Assembly: GCA_905250075.1 (NCBI GenBank)
Contig: CAJNOP010000084.1
Location: 109,914 to 173,913, forward strand
Reading direction: 5' to 3'
Source: Rotaria sp. Silwood1
Taxonomy: Eukaryota > Rotifera > Eurotatoria > Philodinida > Philodinidae
Length of the DNA stretch: 64,000 nt
The first letter of the stretch is position 1. Each line of letters opens with the position of its first letter. Positions 36,616 to 46,837 of this stretch are shown one piece after another. Both the position numbers and the translations under genes were made by a program. Under the pieces are notes generated by a model. That model was given only the letters and a program-made list of their open reading frames with translations, was not told the origin of the DNA and made no database searches.

Positions 36616-37106
36616 AGACGTAGGTGAAGTTATTACCAGATTTGAGTGTTTCAAGTCCGAATTCGTCTAGAAATTTGTTCCGAAACTCTTATGCTTGTTC
36701 CAAGTAGAACTCAACGAGCTTTATCTAACAATATGCTCGGAATTTCCATAAATGCAATTCTAATTTTCAGGTTTTGCACAGCGTCCTACATCGTCTCAAA
36801 TATCACACTTAGGCTTATGGCAAATTAGAGAATACAATTGAATAGAGCTTGTAGACTTATTCTAGGATAAAATTCCTCCACGAGTCCCTAGTGGAGTTAG
36901 TTTTGAGGGTACCTGAATTCCATGGCAGAAAAAGGAAGAATCGATTCTTTTCGACTATCAGTTTCCGCTATTAAAAAAAATCTGATTCTATCAAACGATA
37001 GAGCTCATCGAGTTCTACTTGGAGCAAGAGTACGAGTTTTGGAATAAGTTCCTGAGCCAATAAGAGATAGAAATACTCGAATCTGGTGATGACTTCACCT
37101 ACGTCT
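36616..37106. repeat. 0.5-kb inverted pair with GACGTAGGTGAAGT ends
   Basis: The left arm (36616-36727) and the right arm (about 36999-37106) are inverted copies: the outer block GACGTAGGTGAAGT is perfect, and the inner block CCAAGTAGAACTC is followed by a GAGCT(T/C)TATC match. The middle of each arm has diverged. Either it is a worn foldback element, or it is two inverted fragments of the same gene, since one arm stays open for about 43 codons. Confidence 0.6.
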
Positions 37107-38768
37107 GATAAATCTAAACCCAGTGTATGTCAATGATAATAAACGGATATGAAGGATTAATATTCTATGCTTGTTCTTTACAGTGCATGCCCCATGCCTA
37201 AGTCTTGATTCCACTCTGCCGTTCAATGTTCAATTAATCAATCTGATTTGTGTCGCTACTTATCAATACCAACTAGAATGCTTAATTCAGCTGTAATTCA
37301 CAAAGTATAAACAATGCTTTATACTGTAAAAAAAGGTTTTCGTTTCATACTCACTTGTAAGTAGTTCCTTTTTCTATCTATCACTTTTCGACGAAATAGA
37401 GTGTGAACAGATGTTTTTTCCTCGGTCTCCTTAGTTTTTTCCAACATATAATCATTTGTGTGAGGCAATGTCGTAATTTCGCTGCTCGACAACTGCGTAA
37501 ATTGGAGAAAAAAAAGCAAGTGTGAGGAGACATGATCGAGGGTAGAGCACGTGTTATAGGAAGAAAGAACACAAAATAACAGCAGTTTGTTCTCTCAAAA
37601 AAGGTAAAAGAACGCTTCATTTGAAATTCAGACGCAAATGCTTAGCAATATACAATGTTATATGGAATTACGTTGCATACTGTTCTGTTATTGCGTTCTC
37701 GTGAAAGATTGATGAATTTTCCTCTTCATTTCATCATTATTAGAAATTTCGACGTAGTGCGGCATTATTTTCCATCTGTTATAAGGACAACACAACGTAT
37801 TTCGCTTTTATATGAACTATGAGTATATTATAAAGTGAAATAGCCTCATGAAATGTATAAGTTCCGTACAAGAAGACAGAACTAACAGCGTCGATCAAGG
37901 AGGTTATTGAGGTTAGCTCTTATGAAGGAAGATCTTTGGATAATTAACAGATTTCAAATCCATAGTTTACCTAGTAGTAGAGGATAACAAGAAAAGAACA
38001 ACATCCAAAGAGTTCGTGTTCTTGTTGAATTTTGATCTAGACATTGAAGGTTTAGTGACGTTCGCTCTTCAGAATCCTCATGTTTTTAAAAAAAATCGAG
38101 ATTTCGAGTTTTCATCTGAAACTTTATCTACATTCAAATATCAATTAAACTAGCTTGTATGCCGAAACTTGGGTTATTTCGATGCAGTCACTGTGAGACA
38201 AATTTTCAAGATGTTTGAGATTGAGGGTGTGAGCGTGATTGAACATGGACGGAAAATAATATCATCTATGTTTAGTTTGTATACATCTGCACAAAATTGA
38301 ATGATGGAAACTCAGGATTTTAGAGAAAACAACACTTGCCGAATGCATCTGTTCGTCTTATCTTGTATTTTTATCCAAGTTTTTACAACACAACGGATAA
38401 GAATTGTGAGGATTTACAATAGATATTGAAGTATCAAATGAGTAATTATTATCCCACGCAGAATTATCGTTTTGGATTCAAAAGCAGATATTATTATGAT
38501 ATTGATCTGGTAACATAACATAGGTTCTTTGAGAAAATTTCTTGTGAAACTAAAAAGAAGGATGTTCTTGTTATTGCTAAGCGATTATTCCTTTGGAAAA
38601 CTTCTTTTTCTCGATAAGAATATGATGAATAAAGATTGAAGTGAGGATCGTCTTAGATAATTACTGGTTGGTTATAAAATCTATATATTATAATAAATAT
38701 TAAAATCAATAAATATTTTTTTCAAACCAATGCGTACAAAATGATATTTTATTTCAATAAACATAAGT
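37107..38768. other. Intergenic, no gene seen
   Basis: 1.7 kb with no recognisable gene. A single G-rich tract at 38222-38250 (AGGGTGTGAGCGTG) lacks a partner arm. The last 70 bases contain the 3' end of the vWA/U-box transcript. Confidence 0.45.
38748..38753 (-). terminator. Poly(A) signal AATAAA of the vWA/U-box gene
   Basis: AATAAA on the minus strand, 16 bases beyond the stop codon at 38769-38771. The spacing is short but usual for compact genomes. Confidence 0.5.
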
Positions 38769-41700
38769 TTATTCCGACTGTTGAGCCAACCATGCTTCAA
38801 TAACACCCTTGAATGCGAAATTCTGTGTGACACCAGTGACTACTGTTCGACAAACAGGACAGATGTTCGCTGTGTTCAAATATCCATTAATAGCATCCAT
38901 TTCGAACATGTGCCCACAAGGTGTTGTTGTTGCAGGATTATCCATAATATCGAGTGTAATCGGACAAGTAAATAAATCTTTATTGAGTACAACTCGTGAT
39001 AAGTTTTCAACCGGCTTTGTAGCAGTTGTTCGTGTTGGTAACAATTCAAGATCGACCATACCTAAAATTTCATCATTGGCTGATTTTTCCTGTGCTTTTT
39101 GAAGCAATGCCGGTAGACTCTGCAGTTGTGGAGGGCTCATAACCGATCGCAGTTGTCGTGTCAATTTCTTGTACTGCTGCTCCAGATACTCTCGAACACC
39201 AGGTTTATCCAAATGAATGAACAGCACAATTTGAAAAGCAGTCGTTTCTGTTGTAGCTTTTTGTCCACATTCAATAGCATAATCGAGCTCTGTGATACCA
39301 GCCAATACTTGTTGACTAGCTATGCGTGCATATTCACCAAATCCATGTAACGCTCCGGCAGCAAAGTGATTGTCACACTGTGACACTAAATAATCAACGA
39401 TGATAGATTTGGGAATGTTTATTGTAACTTTTTCTGTTGGCAAGGTAGCACCTTGACATGCAGCTTTGGCCATAGCTATCGTATCATTTATTACATCTGT
39501 CGCTCCCCAAACTACGTATGGAATTGTTCTGAGCCGATCACGAATTGTATAGATGTGAGCATTTATTTGATCAGATGAATAAGAATTACCATCGAGTTCT
39601 TTCAATTGATCACGTAGAATATCAACATCTTTTCGAGTACAAGTATTGTAAAGTTCAATAGCACCGTTCGGAAAATTAGGATATTCACGGAGCGATAAAT
39701 ATCGTGGTCTAACTACGGAACCGTGCTTTTCAAGATTTGTTCTATACCATCGTTCGACTTCAATTGGATCTGTAATAAATGTTGATCGTTCAGTGACTTG
39801 ACCAGTACGAGCATCGACTCGATCCAAGTCTTTATTTATAAAGACACACCAAGCCATTGGTTCATCTGTATCAATGAATGGTAAAACATTTTCATAGACT
39901 TGTTTCTCATAAGTAATCGATCCATCAGTCAATCGAAGTAAGAAGCCTTTCAACGCATGTACAGTGAGAATTTGATGAATTGATTGTAAACTTTCAGATG
40001 AAAGACTTATTTTAGGAGCAAGTTCACGTAGAATTTTCATCCAAAATGCTGATCGATTTTCATCTTGATCTAGATCAGTTAGGAATTTATTCGGTACGAT
40101 TAAACTCGGTAATGCTTGTGTGATAAAATCGGGAAATGTTCGACCTGATGCATCCATGATCCAAGCCAAACGAAGGGCAGCCAATGGTTGTAATGTCCAT
40201 ACGTTATCCTGTTTCATTTGTTGTGAATATTGATATTGTTGAAGACAAAATGGTAGTTGACGTAGAATAGAGAGTAAATCAACAGTACCATCCGATTTAC
40301 GCCAAATGAGAATGCACAATTCCTCGGAAACTGTTGCTGGGCGATCGTCTATTTTCGATATTGATAAAATATCAAGAATGATTGAAAGAAGATCGAGATC
40401 TTCTGGTGAATATAGTGTTTTCAATTGTTGTAATGCTTCGGACAATATTTCACTTGTACAAGTCAAACTAGCCACTCGTACATTTAAATAGGCCACTGGT
40501 GGTCCATATTTTCGTTCATTTTCTTCGATAATCAATGCTCTTTCACTGACACTCATTGCATCATCCCAAAACTTACTCAATTCTGTCTTTGTCTTTGGAT
40601 CATTAGCAACACTTTTGATTAACTTTTGGTGTTCATTTGCAAAATTGTTCAAAATTTTGCTTAAATATCCGTACAATTGTTGACAAGCATTACTTGTTTC
40701 CAAATGAGCTTGTGTCAACTTAATTAATGGAGTTACTAATGACATAAGCTTTCGAAATTCTTCGCCTCGAATACATCGTTCAAAATTGAGTTTAGCTGTT
40801 TCTTCGAGATATCGAAAAAGACCAAGGATTTTTTTTGTTAAAACTTGCAATTGAATTTCACCTTGAGAGAGACAGTTATTTAAAACTTGTATCATATGTG
40901 TTGGTGCAAGAAGATTTGATGGAATAGCATAAGTACCAATGGTAACATAGCCAGATAGACGAGCAAAAAAATTATGTTCACGTAGAAATCCTTCGATAAT
41001 AGTATCAAGTTGTGGATATTTTTCAGAAGCGATACCGATATAAGGAACAGTTGGATGAACACTGGTTGAAATCGCTTTTGCGTGTTTCTCTTCAATACCT
41101 AATGAAGACCATGGTGGTGCAACAAAGAAAACAGTTTGGCACTGTTCTTGAAAAGCCAACCGAGAAATATTGTCAGTGAAATCTCCATCAGAAACGATGA
41201 TTGCATCATATGGAGTAGGAAATTGTTTTGTTCGATCAAATGATGGACAAAAAGCTGTACAACCACCATTGGGTAGATAATTTCCGTTGGCAAATTGATC
41301 CAATGTAAGTAATTGATTAGCGATAGCCGTATGTATTTTCTCTTGTTGACCATCCCCAAACAAAGATATATGTACTTGAATACCTTGATTTTGTAATTTT
41401 ATACATAGATTGATGATTGTTTGAACTAGTGGAGCGAAACCTCGTACGTTCATCGATGCACTCATATCAAAATGAATGATCAACGACCGTTTTTCCATTT
41501 CAACGCCGAGTTTTTTGAAATCGTCAAGTGTTAAAAGTGCCATTACTGGATGATATGTAATTAACTGCTTGACCATTGCAACGATTCGATTCAATGGAAT
41601 CTCCACCTTATGAGATAATAGTTGAAGCATTCGATGATAGATTTGTTCCACGTAAGTCGATCGCTGATCAATCGGTCTACTAGTACAGAGTTCATCCAAG

Positions 41701-41840
41701 TTGGTCAGAATTTCTAGAAATTGTACTTGAGTGCATTTGTTAACATCCAGATCAGATAGAAGAAGCACTGGTACGAATGAATCTTCGTCCGCTGCTTTTC
41801 GTGCTTCTGCAGCCAAAATTTGTTTTGCTCGACGTGACAT
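38769..41840 (-). CDS. vWA-domain protein with C-terminal U-box (putative E3 ubiquitin ligase)
   Basis: Intronless, 1023 residues. A vWA domain lies at about 118-260: the MIDAS motif is DMSAS (125-129), with Thr195 in NGGCTAFCPSFD and the acidic loop VSDGDFTD (217-223), so metal binding looks intact. Residues 300-940 are long helical stretches without a family I can name. The last 71 residues form a U-box/RING-like fold: FTCPITLDIMDNPATTTPCG, a helix, CPVCR, then FKGVIEAWL. The first CxxC of a true RING is missing (CPIT), which favours a U-box. U-boxes recruit E2 enzymes; the vWA may bind a partner through its metal. There is no signal peptide, so a cytosolic location is inferred. The start is the first ATG of a frame that is open throughout. 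Confidence 0.88.
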   Translation of the reverse strand: MSRRAKQILAAEARKAADEDSFVPVLLLSDLDVNKCTQVQFLEILTNLDELCTSRPIDQRSTYVEQIYHRMLQLLSHKVEIPLNRIVAMVKQLITYHPVMALLTLDDFKKLGVEMEKRSLIIHFDMSASMNVRGFAPLVQTIINLCIKLQNQGIQVHISLFGDGQQEKIHTAIANQLLTLDQFANGNYLPNGGCTAFCPSFDRTKQFPTPYDAIIVSDGDFTDNISRLAFQEQCQTVFFVAPPWSSLGIEEKHAKAISTSVHPTVPYIGIASEKYPQLDTIIEGFLREHNFFARLSGYVTIGTYAIPSNLLAPTHMIQVLNNCLSQGEIQLQVLTKKILGLFRYLEETAKLNFERCIRGEEFRKLMSLVTPLIKLTQAHLETSNACQQLYGYLSKILNNFANEHQKLIKSVANDPKTKTELSKFWDDAMSVSERALIIEENERKYGPPVAYLNVRVASLTCTSEILSEALQQLKTLYSPEDLDLLSIILDILSISKIDDRPATVSEELCILIWRKSDGTVDLLSILRQLPFCLQQYQYSQQMKQDNVWTLQPLAALRLAWIMDASGRTFPDFITQALPSLIVPNKFLTDLDQDENRSAFWMKILRELAPKISLSSESLQSIHQILTVHALKGFLLRLTDGSITYEKQVYENVLPFIDTDEPMAWCVFINKDLDRVDARTGQVTERSTFITDPIEVERWYRTNLEKHGSVVRPRYLSLREYPNFPNGAIELYNTCTRKDVDILRDQLKELDGNSYSSDQINAHIYTIRDRLRTIPYVVWGATDVINDTIAMAKAACQGATLPTEKVTINIPKSIIVDYLVSQCDNHFAAGALHGFGEYARIASQQVLAGITELDYAIECGQKATTETTAFQIVLFIHLDKPGVREYLEQQYKKLTRQLRSVMSPPQLQSLPALLQKAQEKSANDEILGMVDLELLPTRTTATKPVENLSRVVLNKDLFTCPITLDIMDNPATTTPCGHMFEMDAINGYLNTANICPVCRTVVTGVTQNFAFKGVIEAWLAQQSE

Positions 41841-43074
41841 TTAGTGTTGCTTCAAATTATATTTTGCGTTCTGCTTTTTATAAGCAATGATTATCAAAAA
41901 GAGCTGACGACATGCTTTGCAATAAGCAGTATGTGGCATTGCACAATTTCACCATTAGTTGACGAATGAAGTAAAGAACAATAAAATATTTTTTTCTTGC
42001 GTTCTCTGCTCTTTTAACCGGCCTGTTTCTGGACACATCGCTGAAACAAACGTCTAATAAAAGTTTGAAATTAGCTGTGATATAGTGACATATTGAATTT
42101 TCCCACACTGATCGTTATTCATGTATATTGGAATTTTCCAAGTTTCGTTTTTCCTTTCTTTATATGAATTTTCTCATTTCACGTTGGAGATTTCCCATTC
42201 GACTGTATATGTATATATATGTGATCGCACGAGCTAGTGGTGGTTGTACTCCTTCGGATTCTGTTGTTTCGTATAACTGAGTTTCTGTCTCTATTGTATT
42301 CGTTCATCACGTATAAATAAACTAGAGAAGTTCACCTAACTTCTAACCTTCTATAACAAGTACAACACGTGACATTAGCACTACCACCCATTGTATAATT
42401 TTTTGTATTTATACACAGATCCCACAAGCACGTGCTTTATTAATGATACATGGCTACACATATTCTAACGTACAATCCATTTTAAATGGTCATACTACAG
42501 AGTAGAAATGAAAACCTGTGCGTTTTGACAGTATGTAATCTTCAGGAAGACAAAAACAAACAGTTTTCTCCTTGATTATGATTTGTTGTTCTTTTCCTTG
42601 AGGTAGCAGCCAGAATGAGACCTGTCTGGATTGGCGAGTGTCTGAATGAGGTATCGCTGAGCAAGATACCTCTTATATCAATTAAAAACATTTTGTTCTG
42701 CTCATGTTCATGGCGTTTTTTATAGGCGACCTGCCCTCTTTCTAAACTGTAGGATTCCCTACCTTGAACTATAGATATTGGTGAAGCATTTTTTCTTTGT
42801 GATCATTCACTCCTTCTCTGAAAGTAGCATAAGTTTCGAGCATCATTTCATAGCATTATTGAGTGTGACATTCGATAAAGTTTGCTTCGTAATCTGTTGC
42901 TATTTGATATTTCTTTGAAACTATGAGAAAAGTATAAATACGAGTCTTTGCAATATTTGCGAAATAAAATAAGAGGAAAAATCTCAGAAGGTTTTCTTTG
43001 AAAAAATGTAACAGATGAAGAGACATGTTCTCAATCAAAACAATTGTAATAAAGAATAAAGTTCTTATATTATG

Positions 43075-43211
43075 TGAGGGTGTGGATGGGTGTAGGTGGG
43101 TGTGAGCGTAGGTAGGTGTGGGTGTGGGTATGGGTTTGAGTATAGCTAAAGGAAAGAGCGGGACCCAAACCCACACCCAACCACCCACACTCATACCCAT
43201 AGTCACACCCT
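43075..43211. repeat. Largest TG/CA hairpin element (137 bp)
   Basis: The left arm (43075-43140) is an array of GGTGTGGATGGGTG- and GGTGTGGGTGTGGGTA-like units. The right arm (43161-43211) has the complementary CCCACACCCAACCACCC and CACACTCATACCC units. The loop is about 20 bases. A very stable stem is expected. The units resemble TGTGGG. Confidence 0.65.
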
Positions 43212-44852
43212 AATTTTATTTTAGACAAGCAAAAAATCAATTACTTCAATTTTTATTGATCTCTTCATATATTCGGCACTATCCATATAAATCGTTTGAT
43301 CTATCTTAGCTTTCTTCTCTCATGGTGATACATAACGGTGTATAACATCAAATATAGGTGCCATGGAAACAGGAACACATGTGACGAAACATACATATGT
43401 GGGATATAGCAACTGGCGTACGTGTTACAGAAAACTGGAATAGCTGGCGTCTGCCGTTCTAGCACTGGTATGTGATTAGTTTGATAACGCTTAGGAGCTT
43501 ATGCGAGTTCCATATTTCATTCCCGAATGAGTCGCGTCAACAAATTGTTTTGTTCGAACAACTACTATGAGTCGATTGTAAGTCTACAACAAACAGAAAT
43601 TCTTGACATTAGTACAATAGATAAATTAATCAATCGAATAAGATTCTCGTCATGTGCATTTCATAATGTGAATGTTTTCCATTCGTTGATTAAAAAATCG
43701 TTAACTCGTAACTCATTTTATTTCGAGTTTCATTGTGATTATTGCATTTCGATGTCAACTAAATAATCTGACAAATGCCATCGTGCATCTCATTTAGAAT
43801 GAGAAAAGAGTCAACCGAACAATATGCTTTCTTCTCCATGAATTTGTATTGTCTTTGATAATTTATACAGTAGAAATTTGAAAGCGATTATTTTCATTTC
43901 ATCTGACCGTTATTGATCATCATTCACTGTACAATAAATATACATCGAACAATTATTGAGTATAATATTGCTCTTTTTCAAGTATTTGACGTCAGTCTTA
44001 GTGATGCAATCAGATCTTTAAAAAGTATCAAACTTCGTAGTAGTAAATGGATCACTGCAGTTGACAGATTCATTGTAACAAATGATCAGTAAGAGGAATT
44101 CAATAATTTTTCGATATTGTTCATCATTTTAGGCATCAGTTGTTTTCTCAATCTCAATCAATTCTTCTTCAGAGGTCAAGCAAAAAATTCAAAGACATGT
44201 GACTGACAATTGAATAAAACTTATTGTAAACCGAGTCATCATGTAGTCTGGCATTTGATTTGACGATAAAGTAGTCTTTTCTTACTTGCTTGATGAATAT
44301 TCATCAAGATATTCATGCATTATTGTCTTTCTCATTCACGACAACAATCATGAGTACACTATTTTTTCTCTTGTTTCGTAAGAATCAACATTTCAATGCA
44401 ACATAGTTCTCTTTCTTCGTTGATGTCAATTACTTAACATAATGAACTTCATTGTTTTTGAATTAACAGAAGAAAAGGTTTTCGATTTCTCAACTGTTGT
44501 CCATAATAAATAGTCGATATGGGTTGGTATTTTTTGAATAACTCGAGATCAAAAGTGATAAAGATGTGCAGTTTTCACGATTTGAAAGAGTGATATCGAG
44601 AGTATATATCTATGGAGTACTTACTAGATTTTGCAGAGCTCTTTCATGACTACTTTTAAACTGATCTTTTTTTTTGTTATCTTTTTTCATAGAATGTCAC
44701 AACAATTTCAACTCAAATTACTCACAGATGTAGTCGAAACTACCCTATATTCCTACAGAAATAATAATGTTCTTTAAAAAAATCCTGTTCTAGAAAATGA
44801 TGGAAAAAACAACTCAAAATTGTATCGCGAACTTATAGTGGCTTGGCTACAT

Positions 44853-44946
44853 TTGTGTGGGATGTGAGTTTGATCGAAGAGACAATCCACACTCGTCCAT
44901 ACCCAAATCTTCATCAAACCCCACACTTACATCTATATCTACCCTC
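44853..44946. repeat. TG/CA hairpin element with two C-rich arms
   Basis: The left arm TGTGTGGGATGTGAGTTTG is followed by CCACACTCGTCCATACCC and then CCCCACACTTACATC. Either right arm could pair with the left. Confidence 0.45.
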
Positions 44947-45056
44947 AAAGTATTCAAAACAGAATTTACTGATAGAACTTGATGAAAAACGAGCTTTTTT
45001 CTATGTCATTTATGATCATATGCTGGTTGATGGAAAATAATTCTATTGAAAACTAT

Positions 45057-45062
45057 TTTATT
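45057..45062 (-). terminator. Poly(A) signal AATAAA of the NHL gene
   Basis: AATAAA on the minus strand, 65 bases beyond the stop codon at 45127-45129. Confidence 0.45.
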
Positions 45063-45126
45063 ATTGAATCACTTATATGAAAGTATAATGAAAACATTAA
45101 TGCAATGTCATTTAAAAAAAAATTCA

Positions 45127-46837
45127 TCACTTTTGATCAATGTAGAACTTTTGTACTCGATGATTTCTTGGATCACTGACATAGAGGTTTCCCTCTTGAT
45201 CAAATGATAAACTGATAGGATAAAAGAGTTGATTCGATTGACTTCCTTCACCATTTCCACCAACGATGACACTTCCCTGTTTATCGCCTTGAGGCCAACG
45301 CATGATTCGATGATTCATATCATCAGCGATGTAGACAGTACCTTCTTGATCCACGGCAATTCCTTGAGGATAATTTAACTGTGTAAGATCGTTTCCGTGA
45401 CCTCGACCACCAGCTACAACAATTCCTTCTTTTTCGCCTGCTATCCACTTCATTACACGATGGTTATTGGAATCTGATATGTACACGGAATAATCTCGAT
45501 CGACAACGACGTATTTTGGACCAGTTAACTGATCGAGACGATTACCAGGTCCATTGCCACCCGCAACCACTTTTCCTTGGTTTTCTCCCATTCGATATTG
45601 TCTGACTTCATGCTTATCATAATCAGCAACATAGAGATTTCCATCATCGTCCATTGTCAAGCCCCAACATCCAATATTTGAAATGATCATTTCTCCATTT
45701 ACACCATTTTGACGAGGCCATCGAACTACTCTTTTATTGCCACGATCACAAATGACGAGACAAGCACGATCTTTATCAATAATTACATCACTCGGATTGT
45801 CCAACTGATCAGGACCGTTTCCTTGTCCATTTCCACCGGCCACAACTCGACCAGTCGTTGCACCATACTTCCATTCGACAATACGATGATTCGAGCCGTC
45901 AGCAATATAAATAGTTTGATCTTCATCAACGCACAAACCTTGTGCATAGTGAAGTTGATTCATTTCACTACCTTGTCCATTTCCACCCGCCAAAGTGACA
46001 CCATTCTGAATCCACTTAACATTCGCATTCCCATTTGCATTGTGTAGAAATGGTGCTGAAGAAAAAAACGACAATTTCGTCCATTAATAATATATAAATG
46101 TACGTGGATAAAAATCAATATTTAAAGTAGAGAACTTTGATCAAGAGATAGAGAAAAAAGAATAATACGAGTGTGGATATAATTCCTCCTTTCAATAACA
46201 ATCGCACGAACATTCACAAACACATTCACACTCACACCCAAACAGTTCATTTTTGTCATCCGAGAAATCAAGGTAAAAAAAGCCCTTTGGATTTTTCAAT
46301 TTTAATTAGAATGCATAACTTACTTTTCATTTTAAGACAAATTTTATTAATGAAAGATGTTGAATCTTCTTCGATATTAAAATTTGATGGATTGTTGAGA
46401 ATATCTTTCAATTGTTTAAGTTCTTCGTTGAAAAAGTAAATATCCGTATCGATAAAATCTTCCTCTTTGCGACATTTAATAAGTCGATCTGTCAATTGTT
46501 TCAATTTAAGTTGGAGATCCGTGGCAAATGTGACGACACACGATGCGAGTTCATTGCGAACTTCATTGGCCACTTGTTGAATCTTTTCGATCGATTCACG
46601 TTCCCATTTATCGATTTGTTTAATTAATTCATGATTTTGCGACTCAGCTTTTTGTTCATCGATTTCAATTTTGAATTCTGTAAATTGATGTTCGATTGCA
46701 CCTAATTCTTCGCTCAGATCATTATGATGTTCGAACATGTGATTAAAACAGAAATTCTGAGAACATCCAACACATTTTACTGCGTTTTTTGGTTCTTTGC
46801 ATTTAACACAAGCAGTTTTGCCAGTCGCTGTTGCCAT
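45127..46837 (-). CDS. B-box/coiled-coil/NHL-repeat protein (TRIM-NHL-like without RING)
   Basis: Two exons, 46837-46324 and 46055-45127, joined in phase 1 by a 268-bp intron (gtaagt ... cttcag), give 480 residues. The N-terminus is a zinc-binding B-box-like motif (CVKCKEP, KCVGCSQNFCFNHMFEHH, residues 10-40). A coiled coil follows at about 45-150, rich in Glu, Lys and Gln. Residues 175-480 form six NHL repeats with the recurring pattern QL-x-P-x-x-x-x-VD-x-x-x-x-x-YIAD-x-x-NHR (IYIADGSNHRIVEW, VYISDSNNHRVMKW, VYIADDMNHRIMRW, LYVSDPRNHRVQKF), expected to close into a six-blade propeller. There is no RING, so ligase activity is not implied; NHL propellers bind RNA or protein. The intron is 4-5 times longer than other introns here because it carries a hairpin element. 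Confidence 0.9.
46170..46243. repeat. TG/CA hairpin element inside the NHL gene intron
   Basis: AGTGTGGATATA on the left and CACATTCACACTCACACCCA on the right. It accounts for part of the enlarged intron. Confidence 0.45.

Larger units (their letters stand above)
41841..45126. other. Intergenic with two TG/CA hairpins
   Basis: No supported gene in 3.3 kb. It contains the largest hairpin (43075-43211) and another at 44853-44946. A poly(A) signal on the minus strand at 45057-45062 serves the NHL gene. A 37-codon stretch near 43980-44093 (FDVSLSDAIRSLKSIKLRSS) is gene-like but isolated. Confidence 0.4.

Noticed and set aside
42856-43206. 116-codon frame on the minus strand
   Set aside because: Its first half is the hairpin array read as Pro/Thr/His-rich sequence; there is no domain or splice support.
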